From Fratercula arctica (lineage: Eukaryota; Chordata; Aves; Charadriiformes; Alcidae): a DNA stretch of 64,000 nucleotides. The stretch is from positions 28,701,589 through 28,765,588 of the forward strand of contig CANTUZ010000011.1 of assembly GCA_947846985.1 (NCBI GenBank). Direction: 5' to 3'. The first letter of the stretch is position 1; every line of letters starts with the position of its first letter. Both the position numbers and the translations under genes were made by a program. A model generated the notes under the pieces. That model was not told where the DNA came from and did not search any database. It saw nothing but the letters and a program-made list of their open reading frames with translations. Below are positions 39,981-48,588 of this stretch, one piece after another.

Positions 39981-40002
39981 AAAAAAAAAAAAAAAAAAAA
40001 AA
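39981..40002. repeat. A22 homopolymer with A-rich tail
   Basis: Twenty-two A are followed by 'caaaccaaaacc'. No poly(A) signal or retroposed gene body lies just upstream, so I call it a simple A-rich repeat rather than the tail of a processed pseudogene. Confidence 0.85.
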
Positions 40003-40570
40003 CAAACCAAAACCTTGTGATGTGTTAAAGGAGAAAATCCTCACTGTTAATTTTTGTAGTCTAATTAAGTGATAAGGAACACAAAAAGGCACTGAGACAG
40101 CAGAAGCATTTAAACTTTCCATAGTGGGTGGGTTGGATTTTCCTGGCGCAGGATGGGGCCGTTCCCTGCACTGTTTCTTTAACTACAAAGCTCCTTTTCT
40201 TTTCTTTTAGAAATGAAACTTGAAAATTGGATTTTCTTTTTTTATCTCAGTGTTTAAATTTGGATATGACTTGACCATAACACACAGATGCCATTGGAGG
40301 TTTTCCTGGCTGGTTGCTCTCCAAAGCGGTGTTATCTGAGCGAATGGCAATGACCCGCTGCCAAGCCTGGCGCTGGTACTGGCTTAGGCTATTGCAATAA
40401 CTCTCTCTGGATATTTGGTGCTGCTCTCTCCTGGTGGAAAACAAACTTTTTCCATTTTGTGCATTCATGTTGACGTTAAAGTCCTCTAAGCACAGAACAG
40501 TGATGATGGGCAACATTGGAAGAGGAGGAAGACTTCCTTGTGGCCACAGGCTCTAAGACAACATTCAAAT

Positions 40571-40609
40571 GGGGTGGGGGGGGGTGGGGAGGGGAACTCT
40601 TGGGGTGGG
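40571..40609 (+). repeat. G-quadruplex-prone G tract
   Basis: There are five or more runs of at least four G with one-base loops (GGGGT, a G8 run, TGGGG, AGGGG), then another GGGGTGGG. This fits the canonical G-quadruplex pattern on the plus strand. It lies about 1.9 kb upstream of the FRMD4B start. Confidence 0.75.
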
Positions 40610-41957
40610 TATATGGATGCTGGATTTCAGTTGCAGACCCAGAGTCTTTACTTGCCTCTTGTTATAACAAGCTGGACCTCTCTCTGCAGCAGCTCACTTT
40701 GTATCAGCTTCTAATAATGTTTGAAATATGTTGTCATTTTTTTCCCTGTGTGAAAGCAAGTCTTGAAGAGAACTAAACTCCCTGGCAGCAGCATAGCCAG
40801 TAGATAGCAGCACCAAGAGGAGCAGAGCTGCTCTTGCTTCATTATGCATAAGTGTGATGCTTGGAGACACACAGGTCTAAAGCCAGTCTAAAACAGGCAG
40901 TCATCTGTCTGCAGAACTACATCACCCCAACTACAGCACAGGGTTTGACTGTACATGACTGTAGGGTCTTGCAATTTGAAGAAGGCTGATTAATATGGAA
41001 TTAAATGGGTTTTGTGTATACTTGTGCTGTGCTACGAGCGTGTAGGGTGTCTCCCTCCCATGAAGAGCATTTGGGACAGCACTACTGCAGCTCTGGTGCA
41101 GGGGCTGTTGGCAGACAGTGCCCTTGGGGAGGCAGTACCAGCACTGCTGTAGGATTTAGCTCTCCCATGCAGCCTTTCTGCAAGCTGTTCCTTGTCCCTT
41201 TTCCTTCATTTCATTGCACGAGAGAGTACTTTTACAGAGAGTTTGATCTGGCTGATGATTTTAGCCAAAAAATCTGCTCCTTGAGGAGTTTCCTTCCTTC
41301 TGCACTGAGGAGTTCCTTCAGCAAGCTGTGGATGGTGGCATGTGGGGCCCCCTGCAGCTTCTGGCCCAGAAAGCTTAGGAAATGTCAAATCCTCTGACAG
41401 GGTCTTAAAAAGATTAACTGCCCTTTGACTCCCACCATCCCTTAGTTTTTAATAGGAAAGAGTTTTAACAAATGAAAGGTGCGGCTTGCTGGCAGTGACA
41501 GTGTAAGCCCCAGAAGGGCAGGGTGCTGCTTAATTTCATACTGACTATCGAGGCAAGGCTGGAGTCTCTTGTGGGCTATTATTTCAGTGTTTATTTGCTG
41601 TGGGCTGTTTGTGAAGAGCTCAGCTAGCACAGGCAGCTTTGTTTTTCTCATGTAGCAAGTGCTGCATTAATGGAGTTATGTTAGTTTAAGAGTACAGCAA
41701 AATCATCTATTTAGCAGGTGTTCAGCATTTAATCGGTACCATGCAACAACCAAGGGGGAGGTGTGGAGCAGGGAGATGGCTCTGCGCTGTGGGCATCCAC
41801 CGTGGTGTGAGCTGGAAGAGAAGTTAGTGCATCTATTTCCACAGGACTATTCCAGTCGGGGTGGTTTTATTTTTCTTTCCTTTCCTCCACTTGCTGGCTC
41901 ACGGAGGTGCTTTTTTTTTTTTTTCTTTGAAAATGGGATTTCTAGTGTATAATTTGA

Positions 41958-42140
41958 GTACGGGCTCAGCCGGGAGAAAACGATGACAACTTTGTTCCCT
42001 GCCTGGCAGATAAGGAGGTGTCGGAGGCAGATAGCGCCGGGTGTTCGGCGGGAGCTGTGTGCGAAGCGCCTGTCCGGCCCACCGACGTGCGGCAGCGATC
42101 AACGCTGCCCAGCAGCTTCCTTCTCCTCCCACCGCCTCTA
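41958..42140. promoter_or_regulatory. FRMD4B: Short CpG island upstream of FRMD4B exon 1
   Basis: Thirteen CpG dinucleotides fall within about 82 bp (42022-42103) and 17 within about 175 bp, against near absence in the surrounding kilobases. CpG retention implies an unmethylated, probably promoter-associated segment. Words such as 'gcgccggg', 'ggcggga' and 'gcgaagcgcc' are GC-box or E2F-like. It ends about 0.38 kb before the start codon and about 0.28 kb before the TATA box, so it could be the distal part of the same promoter or a separate start region. Confidence 0.6.
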
Positions 42141-42183
42141 AATGGGACTGTTGTCAGGGCATATGGCAAAAAGGGTTAAAATT

Positions 42184-42235
42184 TAATTAGAAAACATCAT
42201 GGTAGCTACCGGAGCTTAACGGAGATTTATATAAG
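42184..42235 (+). promoter_or_regulatory. FRMD4B: AT-rich promoter segment with homeodomain core and second TATA-like box
   Basis: TAATTA occurs at 42184-42189 and TATATAAG at 42228-42235. The latter could position an alternative start about 30 bp downstream, which would give a 5' leader of about 250 nt. It is weaker evidence than the proximal TATA box because nothing else marks a start there. Confidence 0.35.
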
Positions 42236-42414
42236 CTGCTAAGAAGGACAAGGCTGCTGTGTGAGCTGCTGGTAGGGCTGAGCTACTGCAGCCGCTGGCT
42301 GGACTGCAGGCGCCGGGACATGCCTGGGAATCTGCCCAGGAAACGCTGTGAAAGAGGAGTTTGTTTGAAGGCTTGACCCTGGCTCTGTGCAACACCCCTG
42401 CCCTCCGCCTGCCG

Positions 42415-42420
42415 TATAAA
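42415..42420 (+). promoter_or_regulatory. FRMD4B: TATA box of FRMD4B proximal promoter
   Basis: TATAAA lies in GC-rich surroundings ('ctgccg' before and 'gccagg' after). A pyrimidine-purine CA at 42443-42444 sits 29 nt downstream, at the expected initiator spacing, which predicts transcription from about 42444 and a leader of about 66 nt. This is inferred from spacing; no transcript evidence is available. Confidence 0.6.
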
Positions 42421-42434
42421 GCCAGGCTGCCGTC

Positions 42435-42449
42435 ATGCCAGGCATTTGA
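42435..42449 (+). other. Minimal upstream ORF (ATG + 3 codons + stop)
   Basis: ATG-CCA-GGC-ATT-TGA lies in the same frame as the main start. Its TGA at 42447-42449 closes the main frame upstream, which supports 42510 as the true start. If transcription begins at 42444 as predicted from the TATA box, this ATG is outside the mRNA. If it begins upstream, the uORF would be included and could dampen translation. Confidence 0.5.
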
Positions 42450-42509
42450 AGGAAGGAGGGAGAGCAAGCGGGAGCCAGCCGGGACAGGGATTTTGTTTTG
42501 GAGCAAGTC
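42444..42509 (+). other. FRMD4B: Predicted 5' UTR of FRMD4B exon 1
   Basis: Purine-rich leader ('gaaggaaggagggagagcaa') between the predicted initiator and the ATG. It has no ATG of its own apart from the in-frame start. The 5' border is approximate. Confidence 0.45.
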
Positions 42510-42671
42510 ATGGCTTCGGTGTTCATGTGCGGCGTGGAGGATCTGCTCTTCAGCGGGAGCCGCTTCGTCTGGACGGTGACAGTGGCAGCACTGAGGAGGT
42601 GGTATGCTGCCAGGCTGCGGGCTTGTCGGCAAGCCTTGCGAGCGTGGTGCGGCCTCCGGGATGTCTACCAG
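42510..42671 (+). CDS. FRMD4B: FRMD4B coding exon 1 (N-terminal 54 residues)
   Basis: Encodes the N-terminus unique to the long form of FRMD4B (GRSP1), a FERM-domain scaffold that binds cytohesins such as GRP1 and links to Arf6 and polarity (PAR3) signalling at the plasma membrane and junctions. The translation starts MASVFMCGVEDLLFSGSRFV, which I recognise as the FRMD4B start, and ends in GLRDVYQ. The ATG has G at -3 and +4 (good Kozak), with an in-frame TGA 60 nt upstream. The exon ends CAG|GTAAAA, a valid donor, in phase 0. Residues 21-50 are rich in W, R, L and A; the hydrophobic positions (28, 31/32, 36, 39, 43, 46/47) and arginines (29, 30, 35, 37, 40, 44) fall on opposite faces of a helix. 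Compared with the human sequence as I recall it, substitutions cluster in this helix and the end motifs are kept. The gene continues beyond the window. Confidence 0.93.
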
Positions 42672-44925
42672 GTAAAAAAGAAAAAAAAACAAACAGGTAT
42701 TTGCACCAGGTTTTGTTAGAAAAGGATGGTGCCACCTGACAGACATGTGTTTGCCCACCTGTGTGATGCCTCAGTGTGTACACCCGGGGTGAGGTGCCTG
42801 GGATGGGAGGAGGCGAGGGGCATCATGCTGGAGCCACGATTTACACAGCCCTGTGTGAGGTGCGAAGGGTCCCGGCAGGTTTATGTTTGCTTTCAAACAG
42901 CTAGCACTGTGCGTCTGTCTTAAATTCAGGGTTTGGGGGGAGATATTCTCTGTTAAATGTGTTTTATCAGGCAGTTTACCTAAAACTGGTTTGGCGGCCG
43001 ACTGTCCCCCGTATTGCAGGGAGCCCCTTTTGCTGCTGTCACCGTGCTCTCACCTGGGAGAGAGCTCAGCTCTCAGCCTGCACTGCCATCGGGCACTTGG
43101 AGCACGATGCTGACATGTAGTTTTTCCTGCTGTTAGTGTCGCTGAATAGCAGCAGACTGTAACGTGAGAGTACCTTGTGTCATAAAGGCATTGCTATTTG
43201 GGGGGGGTTGTGAGCTTTAAAACAACTATTGGGAGACTGCTCTTCCTGCAGGCAAAAAAATACAGCCCCATACTTGCAGTTACTGTGGTATCCAGTTGCA
43301 GTTAGTATGATGTCACTCTTCTTGGTGTCTGTTTTTGCTGGCAGTTATTTATTTTTCTGTGTCTATTTATTTTTGTCCCACGTGTAAACTTGTGCTGTGT
43401 GCCTGGTTGCAGTGTCAGTGTGCATGTTTGCTAGATTATGTCGAATATTTCAAAGCTGCTTCTCCCCCCTCCCTGGTGTGTTGCAATACAGAGAATGACA
43501 CAGCTTGTAGCAAACAGCTCTCCAGAACATTCAGGATGTAATTTCCATGGGAAGGGCATGCTAAAAGGACATGTGTGCCTATTTAATCCCAAAGGGATCT
43601 GTTGCTACTTAGCTTTGAGGTATGCCCAGGAGTTGGGAGAATAGCTTTATGGTGATAGAAGTGCTTCCACGTGCTCGCATGCACCTTGACATTTTGTAAG
43701 ATGATGAATGTAAACACTTTGTGATGTGACATGTGTGTCACCTGTGGAGTAGGGATCATGCATAGTTAGGGAGTGCAGGAGTACAGGCAACATTGCTCCC
43801 TGTTTTCACACCTTTACTGACCTGAAGAAATGTGGGATGCACCTCTGGCTCCCTTCTTTCTCTGTAAGTAAAACCCAGCTACACCTGTACTGTGTGGGTG
43901 TTATTTCTGGAGTCTGTTCAAGTAAAGGACATGGAGCTCAGGCTGCCTTCACTCCCTGCTGCATCCCTATGGAGCATCCCCATCCCTCCAGTGTTGGGAT
44001 AGTGGCTCAGTAAGGACCAGCTCTGACAACAGCTGTATTCAGCCTGTTCAGCTGCAATTCTCTGATGATTGGCTTGAAGTGAAAAGAAATTATTATTTTT
44101 TTTTTTCCAAAACAAAGCGTGACTGTATCTCTGGATTAATCTGTCTTGCCTTTATGAGAAGCATCACTGACTTGTGCCTGTGTCCTGAAGTGGGGATGTG
44201 AAAATGGGTAAAAAGAGGAGATTTGGTCCTTCTGTCATCCTTCCAGGTGGCTCTTGAGCTGGAGGGTGGATGGGGAGTGCCCCTTTCCTACTCCCCTCTG
44301 CCTACAGCTTGTCACAGCCAGACTGCTGGCAACATGCAGTGACTGACCTGTTGCTCCATGCGCGTTGCCCTGGGGGTCATCCCTGGGAGACCAGGCAGGA
44401 ACAAGGTGACTCTCACATCTTGATGTCAGGAACTTCCTAGTGTGGTAATTTGGGGTCTATTAAAGAGAGATGGCTGAAAGAATGCCATGCAGCTCTTCCT
44501 TGGGTTGTGCAATACATTGCTTTTTGTGCCAAAGTCTTGGCTCTTTGCTGTTCAGGCTACTGGTACAGCTGCATCTAGGGGGTGTGGGACTGAGCATGCA
44601 GTGTTAAATGTCACCCATCTGTTTGGATATCAGAGTCCTGTAAGAGACTGAATCAAGTATTATTTTTCTTTTCCGTTTTTTTTTTAAACACTTCGAGCTA
44701 TGGGAGCATCTAGAGGCAGTAGCTGGATGACCCCTGCGTGCAGAGATATACTCTGAGCCGGGCTGTGTTACACTTGTTCACCCTCAGTCTCTGTGAAGCA
44801 ATACAGGAGCAAAACACCCAGTGCAGAGCTCTCTGTGGGGTTGTCTCTCTGAGGAGATGGACGCCGCAGTGTCCACGGGACTAGGCTTTAATTTTGGACA
44901 TGAAATTTTGTGTCCCATCCCATAG

Positions 44926-45030
44926 ATCCTGCATTATCTTGGGCAACATGTCTTCCTTCTCTGTGCCCCTGGTTTTTGTCTGTAAAATGGATATAACAGC
45001 ACTCTCCTACCTGCCAGGGATGCTATTTGT
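44926..45030 (+). mobile_element. MIR-like SINE remnant (amniote type)
   Basis: Clear ordered matches to the MIR core and 3' part: 'atcttgggcaacatgtcttc' (family 'accttgggcaagtcacttc'), 'cttctctgtgcccctggttt' (family 'cctctctgtgcctcagttt'), 'ctgtaaaatggatataacag' and 'cactctcctacctgccaggg'. The 5' tRNA-like head is missing or too diverged. This is the best-preserved MIR-like copy in the window. Confidence 0.72.
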
Positions 45031-45898
45031 CTTCTCAATATTTTTTTACTGGGAAAAGTCCTGTAGTTGGTTCAGCCAGATGAAAGCATGCTTTTTGCCT
45101 TGTGTTCTTATTAATATTGGCACCTGGGCAGGTGCTTAGCAAAGTCCTTTCCCACCTTGGCTTCATCAAGAGTGTTCATATTTATGTAACTCCTTCATAT
45201 TCTTATTCCAGGTGTGAAAAATAACACGGGTTGTGTATATAAAGGTTCTTTCGACTAAGCTTATGCTTTTGCCCTCTGTGAAGATTCCCTGGGCTGTGCC
45301 TGGTGTAATAAACCAGGAAACAAGTCAGAGCTTTGTCATTGAGTTTAGGTGCAGGGACATGCAGGGAAGGGTGAGGTGGCACTTGCACTGCTGGTCAGCC
45401 CCGGAGGCTTTGGTTTGCTTTCATCCATATTTGGGGTTCGTGTTGTTTTGTGGATGAGTGGCTATTTCTGAGTGAGTTGGGCACTGCTAGCAGGTTTCTT
45501 TTTAATTGTCAGTACATTATTGTGGTCAAAGGAGAGACAGTAGGATTGCTTCTCCCTGGGCTGTTGAGTTTGTTACTGTGGTGATGGGACTTTTTGGTCT
45601 GTCTTTTTTGAATATAAAATGCTTGCTAGCCTCATGGGAAACCTGAGCTTCGGTCCCAGCATGGAGAAGGCACTGACACCTTCATGCTTCTATGCAGGGC
45701 TCTCACCTATGTCTTCTGAAGCCGGCAGGCGCAGAGGTTCTCACATGGGCAGAGCTGCCTGCCCAGGGGAGGCTGAAATCCACTTTGCCAGTGTAAAGCC
45801 TTCACCTGCCTTAGCAGCTTTGAGTATGGAAAAACCCAACCAACAAGAACAAAGCAGCTTTTGTCAGTCACCTTCTCTTTAGCCTTCTTTTTTCTAGC

Positions 45899-45910
45899 GT
45901 GTGTGTGTGT
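45899..45910. repeat. (GT)6 microsatellite
   Basis: Six GT units in the first intron of FRMD4B. It is an ordinary simple repeat. Confidence 0.8.
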
Positions 45911-48139
45911 AGGAAACACCTTCCAAGGTCTTACTGGCTGTTGTTTCACCCGGGCCCTGGTGCAGGGACTTCAGCCCCAGCTCAGGCACCTCCCTGAGAT
46001 GGTCTCTGCTCCAGGATGCTCGCCATCATCTGTCTCATGTGCCAAAGGAGAAGGGATGTTCTATTTGCCCAGAGCCTATTCATCTGGAGGAGTTTGTGAG
46101 CCAAAGTGCTGACGGGGCGTCCTGTTTCACTCTGAAGTAACCTCTGAACCCATTCGAGGGGAGGAGAGTTGTACAGTATGTGGATTTATCCTCTCTGTGA
46201 GCGCTTGGGTTGTATGCCAGGGAACATTGTCTTGTCTGTGGCAGACAGCATCTGAAAGCCTGTCCTAGAAAAACCAGAGACTCGCAGAGACAGCTGATGG
46301 AAGAGCTATCACAATCTTCTTTCTAACTCTAGCAAGTCAATACAAGCTAGTGCTCTTAGAGCTTGGAAGAAATCCTAGGTGAGAATTCAGCATAGATGCC
46401 TTCATGCAAGGTACCCATTTCCTATAAGGGAAAGGAGCGAGGGCTGTATTTTGTTGTGGAGAGCTGGCCTGCTGGCTGGGCTTTGGGGTCTTCCTAGAGC
46501 CCCCTCCGAATGCCCACAGTGGGAGTGTGTGGCTCTTCTGGGTGTCCTGATAGTTCTTCCTAAATAAAGCTTTTGGCAGGGCTCTCCACAAGCTGGTTTT
46601 ATAGACCACCTGCCTTACATCTAATTATAAAGCAGTAAAACAGAAAGTGAAATTTTTATATAAATGAGGTTAATAAGCAGTGGCACAGCCAAAAGCTTTC
46701 AGGATCAACATTTATCCCATGTTCAATTACATGTTTCATTGGGATGTCAACACTACAAGGCTCTGGTGCCTGTCTTCCCCTGAGGTCTGAATACCAATTT
46801 TCACCTGTATGTCCCACATCACAGTCATTCCTCATCACCCCCTATGCTTTTAAGCATGAAAGAAACATTGCATCAAAGTCTATTTGATCATGCAACTAAC
46901 TTTTTGTAAACTAAAAACTGGTCAAGTGAATGCTTTAGCGTCAGGGTTAAAGTGCATGTCAGTCTGCTCACTGCAAAGGGGAAAAGAGAAACCAGGCAAA
47001 CTGTCCCCAAACTCCCTGTGGAATATGATGACACATTGTGATTAATATCTGCTGGACATGAAACCAGGTATGGGAGCATCTCTGTGATTAAGCTGTTCAG
47101 TTACACTGGTAATTTGGCTAACAATCTCTGGTGTGAAAGTGTAAATTGAATTCATGTGGCTTTCTTGGACCAAGTGCTTTTTAACCTCTGAAAGGTCACT
47201 TCCTCTGTGTGAAGTGAAAAAGATTTTGCTGATGAAGCACAATAAACAAGCTTTGTACATGTGTCCGTCCCATATGTACCTGGGGTGGAGGAGAGAGAGG
47301 AAGCAGTTGACTTCTGTTTCCTATGGTGCTAACGTAGTTGGTTTGGATAGTGAGGACCATGTTTCCTCTGCTACCACACCTTAACTTTTCATTGTAAAAA
47401 AAATGCTGACAACAAATTCCCCTTCTCTTTTCACAATGATGGAAAGCAGTGCTGGAGCAGTGAGGGTGAGCATGAAGAGGCAGAGCTTTCCTTCCTCTAC
47501 ACCAGACAGGCCCTGGGAGCAATGCTCAGAGGAAGCATTTTGGGCATCCTTGTGGGTCAGGGCTCTCCAAAGGAAACTTGAAGACCTTTTTAGGGGATGC
47601 TGAATATGTGCCCCTTCAAAGATTTGAACTGGGGATTACCGGTTGCTCTGGAAAAGCTTTGCTCTGCCTGCTTTATCCAGCTGTTTTTCTTGCTGAAGGG
47701 ATCCGATCTAATGCTGTGACGCTGCTCGTACATCACCTGCAGAGCTTTGGTTCTGCTTGAAACCCCTGTCCCATCTGAACACAGAAGCTTTCCCTGGGGC
47801 TGGGACTTCGGGGGAGCCTCTTGCTTCGGGGAGAGCTGAGAATGGGACTGGCTCTGGGCACCGCCTCCTGACAGCTTAGAGTTAAACTTGGCTTTACATG
47901 CTTCCAACAGCAGCTTTCCAAAGCTCTCTGCCAGACATATTTCCATTTGAGCTCATGATATAGCGTTTTCTGTTTGAGAGAGTTTATTCAAACAAAAATA
48001 TGATTTTTTTTTTTACCACTCCTCCCTCTTCCCTAGCAGACAAACTTCACAACCAGACTGTGAACTTCATCTCATTTCCTTCAGGGTGTTGCGGTGCCAG
48101 TTTCAAACAGTGCCTTCTATTCACTACCCGCTTTGGCCT

Positions 48140-48350
48140 GTATAAATATTTTTTTTCAATATGACGCAGTTCACAAAATACGTTAGATTTCAAATGTCGC
48201 TGGCGCCACTTTTCAGAACCAGGCTCCTACACAAATGTATTGCTGCGTGAATTTCCCGGGATAAGTCTCCATTTTAGTCTTGTGCAGAGGCTGGCTAGCC
48301 TGCTCTGACTGGACAAGAGGTTTATGAAAAGGCAAATTAAAAGTTTCAGG
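48140..48350. promoter_or_regulatory. Candidate conserved intronic element
   Basis: This repeat-free block includes 'ctgtataaatatttttt', 'caatatgacgcagttcac', 'aaatgtcgctggcgccactt', 'gtattgctgcgtgaatttcc' and 'atgaaaaggcaaattaaaag'. It retains several CpGs within AT-rich context, unusual for neutrally decaying intron. The role is inferred; alignment is needed to confirm it. Confidence 0.3.
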
Positions 48351-48554
48351 CACATGCTGGTTTTCCCATACTTCACTTTTTGTCCTTCTGAGTGTTTAGC
48401 TTTCTGTCACTCCTTTTGCTAGCGCTGTTATTGCAGTTCTTTGCAGTCTTGGATGGACTGTCCATGTGCTTAAAATAACATGCTGCTATCTTTGTCTCCT
48501 CGTTTTCTAAAAATCAGGCCACCCTTGTACAGTCTGCATTGCTTTTAAAACCTC

Positions 48555-48588
48555 TGAGTCATAATTAGTGATTAGTAATTCTACTAAT
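48555..48588. promoter_or_regulatory. AP-1 site plus palindromic homeodomain cluster
   Basis: A consensus AP-1 site TGAGTCA (48555-48561) abuts TAATTAG (48562-48568) and a perfect inverted repeat ATTAGTA-attc-TACTAAT (48571-48588). Four TAAT/ATTA cores occur within 27 bp. Such compact clusters are typical of enhancer cores; binding is not demonstrated. Confidence 0.42.

Larger units (their letters stand above)
31586..41957. other. Non-coding block upstream of the FRMD4B promoter
   Basis: No exon is supported. Frames at 34906-35373 and 35818-36309 (minus) and 35719-36108 (plus) have no known domain. Besides the items listed separately, there are T14 runs at 32043-32056 and 41911-41924. A GC-richer stretch at about 35560-36360 shows no splice-site pair with coding sense. 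Confidence 0.6.

Noticed and set aside
39981..40002. Poly(A) tail of a processed pseudogene
   Set aside because: No poly(A) signal or coding remnant is present upstream and no target-site duplication is evident.
42216..42758. 180-codon open frame on the minus strand over FRMD4B exon 1
   Set aside because: It is the antisense shadow of a GC-rich promoter and exon; it has no known domain and its composition (H/P/S/A-rich) is typical of antisense frames.
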